From assembly GCF_026230105.1 (NCBI RefSeq), contig NC_079478.1, forward strand, positions 11,485,653-11,549,652: a DNA stretch of 64,000 nt, given 5' to 3'. Source of the DNA: Diorhabda sublineata (taxonomy: Eukaryota; Arthropoda; Insecta; Coleoptera; Chrysomelidae). The translations under genes and the position numbers were made by a program. Positions 11,484 to 22,769 of the stretch are shown here, piece by piece. Under the pieces are notes generated by a model. That model saw only the letters and a list, made by a program, of their open reading frames with translations, had not been told where the DNA came from and made no database searches. How positions within the stretch are numbered: position 1 is the first letter of the stretch; each line of letters opens with the position of its first letter.

Positions 11484-11576
11484 TCTTTCCCGCACGCGAC
11501 TGCAGTTGTCCCGAACGACGCGGAGCGGAGTCCGGGCAAGCGGTCAAGTCACTTTCCGCACTTGTTAGGAAAATAA
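11484..11576. repeat. GC-rich right end of the recombinase element, two inverted-repeat modules
   Basis: Module one, near 11,478-11,502, pairs GCGTAAAGT with CTTTCCCGCACGC around a few bases. Module two at 11,547-11,576 is ACTTTCCGCACTTGTTA; its reverse complement begins TAACAAGTGCGGAAAGT. Between them is an unusually GC-rich segment (CGACGCGGAGCGGAGTCCGG). The AACAAGTG edge is shared with the ends at 45,582 and 63,562. Confidence 0.55.
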
Positions 11577-11579
11577 CTA

Positions 11580-12145
11580 TAATAGTAGGTAGACTACATA
11601 TTCTACTGTTTTAATTATTCACGTTTCAGTGGTAAAAAACTGTAATTTACAATGTTGTACAGGTGTTATTAGTTAACGTAACTACATGTAAAAGATGAAG
11701 CTCAATCAATAAGACATAGCTTGTCAAATGATTGATAGAAACGGCATACAACTAAAAAATAACTGTCCACGTTACTCAGCTAAAAAATGTATTAACTATA
11801 TTTCATTTTATTTATATTTTTCTTTTTCTATTTGAAATATGCGGTAAAAATTGGCATTTATGTTTGACATAATTACTGAAAATCCTTTTTTTTTGTGAAA
11901 AAATTGGAAGGAGATAAACTTTAGATGGTGCCTTTCTCCAGAGTCACTCTATGAAACTTACGGCACTTCGGTTTAGAAAAGCGGAGATAAGAAATGAAAC
12001 TTATTTGAGGAAAGCAACAATGGTTTGCAGCCCTGAATTGTGTTCTATGTTGTAAGGAACTTTGACGATTGTGCAGCTGTCGGTGGTTTAGTTTGATTTT
12101 TTGATACTTAATCCTAAAGCGTTTCTACCTTTCCATATGTAAGGC
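11580..12145. other. Gene-free stretch
   Basis: Nothing recognised between the recombinase element and the minus-strand retrotransposon. Confidence 0.45.
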
Positions 12146-12149
12146 ATAT

Positions 12150-13170
12150 TGGCTTCTTTTTGCATAGCAGTTTCCATTCTCTACTAACTTGTGTTTAATT
12201 TCCTGCCATTCTATCCCTCCACTTTCCCCTGATATATTAATTTCTTCTGTCCAGCTCCTCCTCGATCTCCCTTTCTTTTTTTGTTCCTTCTTGCTTCATA
12301 TATCTTCCTTATTGACCCTATTCATAACATGGACAAACCATCTGAATCCTTCTTCTATTTTCTCTCATAGTGTTATTCCTTATTTTGTCCTATCCTGTTT
12401 TATTATCTATTCCCCTCACAAATCTCATTTCTGTACTTTGTATTTTACTTTTTCATTTCTGTGTTATTATCAATGACTAGGATCCAAATGTTAATATGGG
12501 TGTGGCTACTTTTTTATATAGTTCTGTTTTTATTTGTTTTGGTATTTACTTTTTGGCTATCTTAATTACATTTAATTATCTCCAGCTTCTCGTTTATCTC
12601 TTGTTTCATTCTTCCATGTTGTGTTAGTGTCGTGCTATGGTATTTGAAACTTTTGACCTGCTCTATATTTGATTCTTCTAATTTGATCCAATGTTTCTTC
12701 TCCTTTCAGCTTATTATCATCGACTTGGTTTTGTGTTTATTTTCATATACATTATCTATAGACTGTTTTGTCATCTCATCTTTTCTCATCTTCTGCCATT
12801 CTCCTTGTACTGTTTAATTTGTCTTTTCGTTCTTCTTATACCTTCATTATTACTATGGTGAATAATAATGGACTGAGTATATATATACATCCGTGCTTCC
12901 CTCCTTTTGATATTTTGAACCTATTTGATACCTCCCGCCTTTCTCTGACAAAGTTTTTCATCTGATTATTTTTTTTCTATTCCTCTGTTTTCTAGGATTA
13001 TGTATCGTGTATATGTATTTCCTATTGACTATGTCGAATGCTTTATCGAGATCTATTAAACATAGTGTTTAACTGTTTTCTCTTATTGTTTTTTCAGCTA
13101 TATATCTAATTATGAAATTTGCATCTGTTGTTCCTCTGTTTGTCCTAAATCCCTCTTGTGTTAAATAAAT
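12150..13170 (-). mobile_element. RTE-like non-LTR retrotransposon, reverse transcriptase remnant
   Basis: The minus strand from 13,165 reads QEGFRTNRGTTDANFIIRYI and soon LCLIDLDKAFDIVNRKYIY, the RT motifs QxGFRxxRSTxDxI and DxxKAFD. Near 12,350-12,150 it reads RFRWFVHVMNRV, then RSRRSWTEEI and GIEWQEIKH, the usual C-terminus of these elements (RWxGHVxR, GRPRxxWxEEI, GxxWxE). The catalytic YADD region between is unreadable. Stops and frameshifts are frequent, and the plus strand shows only pyrimidine-rich shadow frames. The target site and poly(A) are not evident. Confidence 0.7.
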
Positions 13171-13174
13171 AGAA

Positions 13175-13515
13175 ATTTTTATAGAGAGAATATAATTTTG
13201 GAAAAACAATTTTGTGAGCACTAGATACATATAAAATTCAAAGTAATCAACGTATTAGAAAACCCAGCGAGTATAAAGCCCCCAAAAAATTACTAATTTT
13301 TTTTTAATTTGTTACCTCTGGTTGCAGGTAAAGAGTACGTTTTGTACTCGAATCTGATATTTTATGAAACTTTTCGAATTGAGTGGAAGGTCGACAAAAA
13401 TTAATTTCGTTATGAGTTTGGAAGTGGCAATCAAACAGCGCCACAACAATTAATTAAAAAAATTGGAAAAATATTTGATGAAAAACGTAACCAGTCAAGC
13501 ATGTTCCATATTGGA
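13175..13515. other. Short unassigned spacer
   Basis: Contains a T-run followed by GTTACCTCTGGTTGCAG near 13,298-13,328 that resembles a splice acceptor, but no exon I can identify follows. Confidence 0.3.
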
Positions 13516-13519
13516 GTTA

Positions 13520-13866
13520 AGGCCGCTTGGCTTGATGCAATACAACGTGCAGTGCAACGCAAGACGCACTATTTCTTGATCAAAAGTGTCCTCTGATGAA
13601 GGTCAACAGTCTAGTTACTTATTTCTTGTTCATTTCACTCAGCATTGTTATTTTTAAATTGATGTAAACCGGTCACAAAATATTAAATAAAATTTGATGT
13701 TAGGAATTTCTTTAATTTACTTATGGAAGTTTTGTTAGAGGCAACCATCATGCAGTGGTAAGAGACATGTCAAACGACGTCCAATATTAATCTTTGAAAT
13801 ATTTTGACTTTGGAAAAAATTGCATGTAATTTCATGCAAGTTGTTTTGCACCATGTCAAGCTGCCT
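13520..13866. mobile_element. Harbinger-like MITE, copy 1
   Basis: A 347-bp element begins AGGCCGCTTGGCTTGATGCA and ends with the complement of a similar sequence (TGCACCATGTCAAGCTGCCT). Both sides are flanked by TTA (13,517-13,519 and 13,867-13,869), a 3-bp target duplication typical of PIF/Harbinger elements. Internal TTTCTTGATCAAAA is shared with the copies near 29.2-29.8 kb. It has no coding capacity. The superfamily call rests on the TTA duplication and on a transposase fragment in the larger relative at 28,779. Confidence 0.7.
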
Positions 13867-13869
13867 TTA

Positions 13870-14335
13870 AATAGAAGATAAATATGAAGATAAAAGTAGG
13901 TTTAAGATTTCAACAGAAGTATATAGTTTTCGTGAAGACTTCTGATATTGTAGTTGTATTGTAGTAATAAGCTCAACATTAATGTAATGAATGAATTTGC
14001 TATAGATAGCTCACTGGCCGACAAGACTTTCGTAACACAGGCGAGACCTTTATTTTTAAAATGGAAATACCCGTCCAATAATAGAAAAAATATTTATTAA
14101 CCATAACACGTACCTCTTTTCAATAGCTTAATTACACCCGTTTATATTAGCAGGTAGGTAATTTTATAAAGGGGCGGTTAATATCCGTAAATTTTATGGC
14201 CGAAAAAATACCTGGAGACCAAGGCAAGCAGTGGGCCCCCCACGCGTGCTGTGTTAGTTGTACCTTATCATTGATGCAGTGGATAAATGGGAAGAAATCA
14301 AGTGTGCCTTTTGCAATTTTTTTACTCCAAGTACC
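13870..14335. other. Unassigned stretch before the insect-family pseudogene
   Basis: No recognisable feature. The minus frame at 14,147-14,365 is a chance frame overlapping the upstream part of the next pseudogene. Confidence 0.35.
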
Positions 14336-14339
14336 ATTT

Positions 14340-15485
14340 TCGGTGAGCCACATTTGATTGTTCAAAGAGAGTTGAATGATTTAGCACGTAATTTTGGGGT
14401 AATCAAAACAACAGTCTGATTTGCTTGCTTCCCGTCTTGAGGAATGGAACTTGTTAGCCAAAGAGACAAAAATTACGACCTTTAGAAAAAGAAATGCTAC
14501 ATTTCCTGCAGCATAGAAAATTCGTTGTGTGCATGTACGGATATTGATGGTCTAATGAAGGAACTTGATATTGAGCATAATCCCATTGGGTGGCACCTAT
14601 TTATTGACTCGTCTAAAGACAGTTTAAAAGCAGTGTTATACATCAATGGAAATTTGAAACCGTCTATCCCAGTTGCTCATTCTGTGAAGATGAAAGAAAA
14701 TATTTGCTTGGTTTTGACAAAATTAACTACAATAAAATATATAATAATAACAATAACAAGTATAAGTGGCAGATATGTGGGGACCTTAAGGTGATTGGAA
14801 TTTTAATGGGATTTCAGAGAAGGTTTACTGTTTGCTGTTACTGCTTACTGTTTCTTTGTCTATGGGACAGTCGGGCAGTAGATCAACACTATGTAAAAAA
14901 AATTAGCCAGCAAGAAGTGAGTTTCAACCGGTATCTCAAAATATTAAGTTTATACCACTTGTAGATCCCAAAAATGTCCTTCTGCCCCCCTTCACATTAA
15001 GCTTGGATTGATGAAAAACTTTGTAAAAGCTATGAATAAGGTGGGTGATGGATTCAAATACCTTAAAGAAGTCTTTCCCCAGTTGAGTGATGCCAAATTA
15101 AAGAAAGGTATTTTTAATGGGCCACAAATAAGAAAATTGCTGGACGATGACATTTTTGCAAAGAAGCTCACCGGACAGGAACTTAGAGCGTGGAAGGCAA
15201 CATTGGGCAACATCATGGATCCAAACTACCAACAGTTAGTCGATGAACTACTAGACGCCTACAAATCCCTTGGTGCTCGAAGGTTATTGAAAATTCATTT
15301 CCTTCATTCCCATCTGACATTTTTCCCGAATATTTGGGGGCTGTCAGTGTTGAGCAGGGCGAAAGGTTCCACCAAGATATTAGAACAATGGAAATTCGAT
15401 ATCAAGGACGATGGGATTCGGCCATGATGGGTGATTATTGTTGGTTTTTAAAAAGAGAATGTGCAAACCCCCATAGAAGGAAAAA
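14340..15485 (+). pseudogene. Large pseudogene of an uncharacterised multi-copy insect family
   Basis: Patched frames give one continuous protein: ELND near 14,370, CACTDIDGLMKELDIEHNPI at about 14,528-14,590, WHLFIDSSKDSLKAVLYING, YKWQICGDLKVIGILMGFQR at 14,761, CLWDSRAVDQHYVKK, LGLMKNFVKAMNKVGDGF from about 15,003, GPQIRKLL, LKIHFLHSHLTFFPN at about 15,288, and DYCWFLKREC near 15,435. From memory, proteins with this motif order (LFIDSSKxSLKAVLLHNGN, WQICGDLKV, KIHFLHSHLDFFP) are abundant, unnamed and probably mobile-element derived in insects and crustaceans. The 139-codon frame at 15,008-15,427 is the longest intact part. At least four frameshifts and one short deletion inactivate it. The biochemical role is unknown. 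Confidence 0.7.
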
Positions 15486-15489
15486 GTAG

Positions 15490-16435
15490 AGCTAATTGAT
15501 ATTTAAAGTGATTTGTTTTCAAAGATTTTGTTTTTAATAGATATGAGGCATGTTTATCAGATGTAAACTATAAATATTGTCAATGTATACGATTTAAAAA
15601 ACGTTATATTATTTTTTTAATAAATATTAAATATTTTACCAATGAATATGGTTCTATAAATGTAACATAAAAACCTTACGTGTTATTTGTATATGTCCAT
15701 TTTATCACAATATGCTATTTATTCTTGTGTTACTACAAAAAAATTTTTTCGTTTTACAGTGATAGTTATCAAAGTATATAACACCAATTACATTATTTTG
15801 ACGACCAACACACTATCAATATTCTTGTTATTCTTATATTACAATAGGCAATTTTTTGCCGAATTTAGCACTCAAATACCCAACTTTGACTAATACCGTT
15901 AATTTGATGATTTGTGGTGTTGTTCGCTATTTGAATGAGAACAAATCAATATTTGTTTCAATAGTCTGAACTCGATATAACAATATATGAACGAATTTCT
16001 CTAGATGGGAATATACAAACATATCTATACCTGAATCCATATCAACGTCAAAGCTTGAATAATCGTTGTAATAAAGTTTGAATTAAAGTTTTAGATTGAA
16101 GTTTTGATTTAGTTGGACCAAAGATTCCTCCTTCAAAATACCCAAAACGTCTGGGAACGATTAATAGAGTTTAAAGCACTTCTGTTACAACTTTTGAAAC
16201 TTTTCCGAATCTGAAATCTGATTAGTGTTATTTATTATGACGTATTTCCCGTTTAATTTCTCATATAAAACTTGAATAAAAAAAGAGGAAATCATTTGAG
16301 AAGTTAGTTTCGATTTTCTAGGATGCTAATCTATAAGAAAGAGATACAAATACTTCTTTGTGAAAATTATGTTAAAAAAATGTTAATTGAAAAATTTATT
16401 TACCGAAGATGACAGTACGAAGAAGTACAATATTG
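15490..16435. other. Gene-free stretch
   Basis: Nothing recognised. It is AT-rich with one chance frame at 15,687-15,893. Confidence 0.45.
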
Positions 16436-16439
16436 GAAT

Positions 16440-16913
16440 ATGAAGAAAAACCGACAGAAGTGGAATTTAATGACCAAATTGAGCCACAACAAAACAGGGA
16501 GAGATAATCTATATTATAGAATATTCAAAATCATAGAAACCTTATATAAAATACTAACAACAATAATAAATGAAATAGTTAGTTAGTGGTACCAGAAATA
16601 GGGGAGTGTTAGAAAGGTTTTAGATAAATTAAATCAACAGTAAATGCCATTCATTCATAATAAGTGATCGGAAAATGCTATCAGCCCAATATTGGAATAC
16701 AAAATTTATTCTACGACTTCAAAAAAGCATTCAACAGTCTGGAAAAGAGGAGAATTATAAAGGGTATAGAATGAATGAAAGTTGATTCGATTGATGGAAA
16801 TGACTATGCTGAATTCTACGTGAAAGGTAATGACGGAAGAGGGACCATCTGAGAAGTTTGAAATAAAAGCTGGTCTAAAGGATGGTGATGGAATATTAGC
16901 GGCGTAAGGTGGG
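16440..16913 (+). mobile_element. RTE-like non-LTR retrotransposon, RT 5' half (interrupted)
   Basis: Reads YKILTTIINE near 16,540, LFYDFKKAFNSLEKRRIIKG at about 16,706-16,765, then VMTEEGPSEKFEIKAGLKDG up to about 16,890. These are RT motifs (DxxKAFD..., EGPSExFxIxxGLRQGD) of the RTE-like group. The reading stops abruptly at 16,915 where a mariner sits, and the C-terminal half resumes at about 17,830. It is frame-broken and inactive. Confidence 0.7.
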
Positions 16914-16915
16914 TA

Positions 16916-17765
16916 CGAAATGGTCCTAGAAGTACCTGGCCCAACAAAGAATACAAAAAAATTTTTGTAAAAAAATATATTTAGCTCTCAACGTAATCTC
17001 CTTTTAGCTCCATACGCTTTTTCAAGATATGTTCATTATGTTAGATACCCTTTTTTTAATAAGAATCGTCAAGCTCTACAAAATAGCTATTAACTGCCTC
17101 TTCATTGCTGGAAAATATTTAACCACTGAACTATTTTTTCAAGTCTGAGAACAGACTACGGGACTAAATCTGGAGAATAGAGTAACAATTCAAACTTCAA
17201 TTGATTAATTTTGGCCATTGCAATAACAGATGTGTGAGCTGGAGCATTGCCTTGACGAAACAACACTTTCTTCTTAGCTGTTTTGCTTGTTTCCTTCGCT
17301 CAAGTTCGCATAATAGTCGCTGTTGATAGTTTTTCAAGAAATTAATGAAAATTATCCCACGCGCATCCGAAATACCCAAAGCCATGACCTTACCTACAGA
17401 TGAAACGGTTTCTGCCTTCTTTGGTGCCGTTTCTCCTATTTCATAGTATTTCAATCCATTGTTTTGATTGTTCTTTCAATCTGGTGTGGAGTGACGGTCG
17501 TTCACGACGCTGTTTTGTTCTATTGTGAGCAAACGCGGCATGCCTATTATGTCTGCTATCTCGCACACTCTCAATCGCCGATCATGCAGTACCGCTTTTT
17601 AGATTTTCTAAAAAATTTTTGGAGCCATCACCTCATTTGTTAGCCCATGCTGGCCTTCGCAGATTCGTAAGACCTTGTTCAAAATCTGCTACTCAATATT
17701 TTACTGTTGATAACGAAGGAGCAGTCTCAACCAGCTTTTATATTGGTTGAGCTAAGGCATTTCAG
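16916..17765 (-). mobile_element. mariner transposon inserted in the non-LTR element
   Basis: The left end begins CGAAATGGTCCTAGAAGTAC after a TA target dinucleotide (16,914-16,915). It matches the ends of the mariner at 52,575-53,596 (CGA(A/G)GATGRTCCCAGAAGTA). The minus strand encodes transposase pieces: NLRRPAWA near 17,640, ECARSQT-type helix-turn-helix residues near 17,560, then ETVSSVGKVMALGISDARGI and IIFINFLKN from about 17,410, matching the PSAGKVMATVFWDARGIIFIDFL block of mariner transposase. DETWVHH is deleted, and the later HxDNAPAH and DYFLFP aspartates are not readable. No right-hand inverted repeat is visible, so that end is truncated. Confidence 0.7.
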
Positions 17766-17829
17766 ATAAAAGTATTATACCACATAATGATGACCATGTT
17801 TTTCCATGTTTAAAAATTTACTGAAAACG

Positions 17830-18500
17830 TTCACTATTGATGGATGCCAAACAAATACTAAATAACGTGGCGTCCTCAAACTTGGAACATATGCTGTTTA
17901 GATTATGGACATGGACTGGGACAATCCTCGTATTATCTATGGAAGTATATAAACCAAAACAAATTATATCATATTTTAAAGAACTAATAGCAAAAGATCG
18001 AAAAAGTATTGAAGACACTTTAGAAGGGATGGAAAAGAAAGATAACTGAAAATAAATAAGAAGACAAAATATATGGAAATTAAAATAAAGATAAATCACC
18101 TGTTTCGAAGTAGTCTACACCTTTAAGTACTTAGGAACAATGATAACAACAAAAATGAAGAAAAGAATGAGACAAGACAAGACGAAGGACAACTGTGGAT
18201 ACATGAGAAGAAAATAATTAGGAAAATTCATGGAACGGTGAAAGTTGGAAATATGAGTATCGACGACTGAGGAACTATCAAGTAACAATATATTAGAAAA
18301 TGAGAATATAGTGAACAATTAAATCAAAAAGATAACATTGAAAGTATGGTAAAACGAAAGTAGATAAGGAAAATTACTGAATGGAGACTGAAATAAAAGA
18401 TACTACCAGGAAGATCAAAAAATAGATGGTATAATCAGATTACAGAATACATGCAGTATCTAGGAGTACGTAACTGGAATATGTATGTATTAAAATATAA
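17830..18500 (+). mobile_element. RTE-like non-LTR retrotransposon, RT 3' half and C-terminus
   Basis: Continuation of the element broken at 16,913. It reads NKDKSPVSK-like text near 18,090, FKYLGTMITTK at about 18,120, and finally GRSKNRWYNQITEYMQYLGV, RNWN at about 18,410-18,480. The last block is the usual C-terminal signature (GRPRxRWxDxVxxDLxxLGVRNW). Frames switch several times. The frame at 17,837-18,049 is open but lies in an eroded part of the RT. The orientation matches the 5' half, supporting one parent insertion later hit by mariner. Confidence 0.65.
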
Positions 18501-18519
18501 ATAAGTAGTTATTATGATA

Positions 18520-19830
18520 TAGGCTGCTCTTCAACAAAATACTTAATTTTATGGAGAAATTTTAATAGAATATGGAGCATAGTAGATACATAAATCTAAT
18601 TTCAATTGTTCGAGTCGTAACTGAGTTGATTTTTTCCATTATGTTCATGAAATAAAATTTTCTCATATTAAATAATAATTTTTTGCAATAAACAACTTTG
18701 AATTGAATGTACGATCTAATTAATCACTTTACACTCTATAATGTATCAAAAACAAACCAAACTCGTAATTTTAGAAACAAGCTGCAATTACCAACAACTT
18801 GCATCAACGCCCTTCCTCTCAATTATAGTTTCAGCTTCGTAAATACAAACTACTGTTTCAGTTTGAACGTAGTAAATATCCTAAAATGTGGAAATGTTCC
18901 TTATATTTCAATTTCATCATTAATTTTGCCGGGTATTGGCAATCGTAGCAATTGTATATCAAGGGATGTATGATGAAATATAATTGAATGAGTTAGATTG
19001 ACAATCTTGATAGATATTCAGCTTGTCAATAAATGCAAACATGTAATCCTCCGCTGATTAGACAAAATTTATAGTAGGCAAGAGAATTTGGAAGGGGCGA
19101 TGAAACATTCAATCAATAAATATGTAAGAGGAATTTTCAAACATTAATCTTTCATTACGTGCTATATCCATTTTAAATTTAAATAGTCGAATTAAAATTC
19201 AAAACCGTGTGTTGATTTACATGTGTAAATTTGTATTAAAATAGCAAATATTCAGCTATTTCACTTTCAAAAGCGAGAATTTTTATTGAACAAGTATTTT
19301 AGATTACATGTTCATTATACTTCGTAAGGACGACAATGAAAAACAGCATTTTTGTGCAACAGAATTTTGTTCATTGGCCATCAAATGGCCGAAAGAACGC
19401 GCATCGAGGTGGTGTGAACTCTAAAAGAACACTGATAGCAGTACATCGTTGGAGCTGTAAAACCACTAAGGGGATGAAACCTGAAAATTCTACCATTAAA
19501 AAGATCACTGCTTCACCCCTAGACAGGAAATCACCTTCAATAACTGAGATAGAGGCATTTTCTGGAACTTACCTCTACTGAAAAGGTAACCTGCTATATG
19601 AAGCTTCTGATAGAATTGTCACCATACCTCCACCTCTTATAAATAATAAATAATCTTAATAATATCTTATATAATATCTTAATAATAAATCTTAATGTTG
19701 TGCTACAACATACGTGATCATTAGCATCGCAATATCTAGGTTTGGAATGTATCTGTTTAAATGATATTCCCTATTATTTGCCAATGAAATTCTATATATC
19801 CTAATAAAAAAGAATGTATGATCATTGATA
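18520..19830. other. Gene-free stretch with one small ATT-rich repeat
   Basis: No recognised gene. Positions 19,636-19,695 hold an imperfect local repeat of the unit AATATCTTAATAATA. The frame at 19,336-19,581 has no domain I know. Confidence 0.4.
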
Positions 19831-19836
19831 CCGTTA

Positions 19837-20181
19837 TCAGGCCGTAAAATGATATCTTATATGGCTTTTAACATAATAAAGAAAAGTTGTAAAGTCACGT
19901 ATTCCATTCATGGCATTAAAGAAATCGATTTGTTTATAACTAATAGCAAAAGCAACAAAAACGAACACTATTCCAATTTGCAAAAAAAAACCGAAAGACG
20001 AGGCGTATCTGCAATCTTCCGAACTTAAACTACCCCGGATCGATATTCGATTTGTTTTCGTAGAAGACGAGGAGTGAGATTTAAGACGTGGTTTTTTTAA
20101 CGGATGAATTTGAGACACCATGAGAATAAACTGTATAAGCGACGTCAGGCTCTCGCAGGAAACTAAAATCAAGTTATCCAC
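19837..20181 (-). CDS. Hypothetical 114-codon frame with one predicted membrane segment
   Basis: I do not recognise this protein. It is one of the longer intact frames in the window. The N-terminal half is Ser/Lys/Thr-rich (LKSHSSSSTKTNR), and the middle carries a hydrophobic run FGFFLQIGIVFVFVAFAISY that could span a membrane, followed by a mixed tail. No splice sites or neighbours support a gene, and length alone is weak evidence in AT-rich DNA. It could be an exon of a small membrane protein or chance. Confidence 0.2.
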   Translation of the reverse strand: MDNLILVSCESLTSLIQFILMVSQIHPLKKPRLKSHSSSSTKTNRISIRGSLSSEDCRYASSFGFFLQIGIVFVFVAFAISYKQIDFFNAMNGIRDFTTFLYYVKSHIRYHFTA

Positions 20182-20189
20182 TGATATAC

Positions 20190-22130
20190 AAGGAGATGTG
20201 ATTCGTGGTCTCTCAAATTACATTTGTGCACTTCATGTTGGCAACTCTGATTATAGTGAAAATTAAACCACATACACTTATCTCTCAGGTGTATTTACAA
20301 GCAAAGAAGCATCTAAATTTCAACTGAGCAAGTTGATTTCTGTTTTTCTCTCACATCCAGAAAATTAAATAATTTTGATTATTGACAATATTTAACTCAC
20401 GTAGATGAAGATGAGGATTGTGCTGTACTTTACCAAATAACTTGTATACTTATACTTTATCTACAACTGTAACAGTGATACAAGTACTCAAAAAGAACTT
20501 TAGACCCAAATTTATTGACACTAACCTACAATAATGTTGTAGATATAGCGACAATTACACATTTCGGGGCAGAATAAAGTGCATTTTACTCGCTAGAGTC
20601 TCTACTTTTCAACTACATCTGCAAAAAAATTCACACTTCAATATCCTCCCCAAATAAGTTCCTAAAACCTTCGGTTTCTCATCAAAAATTTAAAAACCCG
20701 CCAACAGCTTCAAAACGACATTTTTTGGTTTTAGCTAAAGTTTACGTGATAGAGAATTGGATGAGCTCAGTCACCCTCTATTTAGATGTCCATTACAAAA
20801 AAGAAACCTCTTTCTACTGGGAGATGGCAAAAGACTTGTTCAATGACAATTGTGAATAAAAAATAGTGAAAATTACAGAAAAAGAACTTAATGGGAGTGC
20901 TTCAAGGTAAAAAATTAATTGTGTTTCTTTTTTAGTACACAAAGTGTCGTAAATGCCAACATCAAAATACTCTTTGATGAGTGAAATGTTGAATTGCTTT
21001 TATTGTTTTGATCGTGAATTTATTCGATAAATATGAGAATGAAGGAGACTTTCTTGACGAGCCTGATGTAAATATTCATAACGAGTGTAGCCTAAAGTCT
21101 TAAGTCGTGAAATAAGGCTTTACTATAAAATGTGGTTAAGTTAGTTTAGTTAAGTGGACAGGCATGCTTTAGAGCAAGGAGCTGCTATATATTTTTAATT
21201 TAATGGTGGATTATACAAAGTTAAACCTTGATTTAGCCAACTAAATTTGACTCTGTAAAACCTCTATTTTACAAAATTAATTTTCTCTATTTTGATAAAT
21301 GTTTGAATAAAGTTCTCACAAGACTAACGTTTTTAAGGATTATCCCTGTCCCACACTTAAGTTTAAAGTACTTACAACAATTAAGATTTTAAAAGAGGAT
21401 TTCTGGAATTTTAGAATTTTTTGTAGGTAACGAAAAATCAACAATCATATTTGAGCTTCTTCTAAGTGTAATTTCCTGCTCCGCATTTTTTTTCAGAAAA
21501 GTACATCTAAATTTCAAGTCTTTTTTGAGTTTTAGGAAAAAATCATAATGAAACTGTTTTTTAGGAAATTTTCTGAACTACATTTTTGATCCCTTCACTT
21601 TTTCCGAAATTCGGCATAGATTCCGAGTTATTTACAAAATTCGAAATTTTGAAAATTTAAACAAAAATATATCGCTGAGCGGCCAAAATTTTGATGTTTG
21701 ACTTTTACTGTGTCGATAGAGCAACCTAAATCCAGAAAAACTGCGTCATAACGAATTTTCGTGGGTTTTGGCTCTAATTGGGCTGAACTCACTGGACTAT
21801 ATTATGCAAGTATTTTAGTATTTATTGGATATATCTTGTTAAAATCCTAACTGGCCGAGGTGCTCTAGAATTCTATATTTTATTTGCGATATCTACCTTT
21901 TTCTTTTGGGAAACATAATCGTGTCTACAGAGGTTAATAGTCAATCATAGTCATAGCGTATCAGCGCCGCTCTATTCAGAATCTACCAATAAATTTTCTA
22001 ACGAGCGGCAATAATATTATATCAGGTTGAAAGAAGCACACTAAAGAAGATATAACTGAAAAGAGTTGGTATACTAAGGAGAATTGAGGATAAACCACAG
22101 AATACAAAACTATAAGATTTAATAAACAAA
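20190..22130. other. Gene-free AT-rich stretch
   Basis: No gene, RNA or element boundary that I can support. Confidence 0.45.
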
Positions 22131-22139
22131 GAAGAAAAG

Positions 22140-22605
22140 ATACCGAATAAATATCAGGGAGAACAGTTGAATAAATGATGAAATTAGAGGAAAAGATCCC
22201 TGAAATGAACCTTGGAAAACTTCGGACAGATGCAAAAAAGAGTTAAGAACAGCAGAATATAGAAATAGTAAAAGATGAAGAACAAACAGAAAACGAAGAT
22301 GAAAAGATCAGAAGAACAAGAGCAATACAAAAAGAGTCAAGATCAGAAATAAAAAAGTACAAGGTAATGCACTTGATAGAAAAACTAACAATAGGCAACG
22401 AAAATAGAGGAAATAAAGACTGAAACATTAAAGTACTAAGAAAATGACAGTATGGAATTATTACACAAAATATTACTAGTAACATAGAATATACAAACAA
22501 TTCCAAAGGAGTGGGAAATGACAATATTAGAGCCCATCCACAAATAAGGAAGTTATAAGGACTGCAAAAATTATTCAGTTGTATCGCTCGTACTACATAC
22601 ATGTT
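22140..22605 (+). mobile_element. RTE-like non-LTR remnant, linker and RT start
   Basis: The tail of the segment reads IQTIPKEWEMTILEPIHK, stop, GSYKDCKNYSVVSLV at about 22,497-22,597. This is the RT entry motif IPxxWxxxxIxPIxKKGxxxxCxNYRGISLL. The preceding lysine/glutamate-rich 350 bases fit the linker between endonuclease and RT. The match stops at about 22,605, where a Penelope-type terminal repeat fragment begins. The minus frame at 22,243-22,602 is the shadow of this element. Confidence 0.6.
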
Positions 22606-22654
22606 AATAATTGAAGATGAACTGAAACAGTCACAGTCAAATAACAGACACAGA

Positions 22655-22765
22655 CAAACATTATGAAAACATTGTTTACACTACTAGTACACCAACACTC
22701 ACAATTACACTGTATCAATAGTGTGTTCAGTATGAATATCATCAACGGTTCCAAAAATTCCAACA
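22655..22765 (-). repeat. Penelope terminal-repeat fragment
   Basis: TTGTTTACACTACTAGTACACC followed by AACACTCACAATTACACTG closely matches 50,118-50,160, and more weakly 30,015-30,055, both parts of Penelope terminal repeats. Only about 100 bp are recognisable. Confidence 0.6.
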
Positions 22766-22769
22766 AATA

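Larger units (their letters stand above)
10723..11576 (+). mobile_element. Internally deleted tyrosine-recombinase (Crypton-like) element with both ends
   Basis: An ATG at 11,098 starts MDSSHEELPEAILKAANETN and then SELLPAK. This matches the N-terminus of the recombinase at 46.8 kb (SPEISKKAAKVTLDLLPENS). After about 25 codons the frame breaks and a second frame carries only the family's C-terminus, ending NCVFNINIYNN, stop at 11,353. The whole catalytic core between them is missing, so this is a non-autonomous derivative of about 0.85 kb. Both ends carry the same GC-rich motif ACTTTCCCGC(A/G)C: 10,741 and 10,775 on the left, about 11,489 and 11,551 on the right. The flanking DNA is AT-rich, so the GC-rich ends stand out. 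Confidence 0.65.

Noticed and set aside
12189..12965. Plus-strand frames of 61-95 codons
   Set aside because: Shadows of the minus-strand reverse transcriptase, as shown by RT motifs on the other strand.
22243..22602. 119-codon minus-strand frame
   Set aside because: It is the antisense of a purine-rich non-LTR linker. The hydrophobic composition is an artefact.
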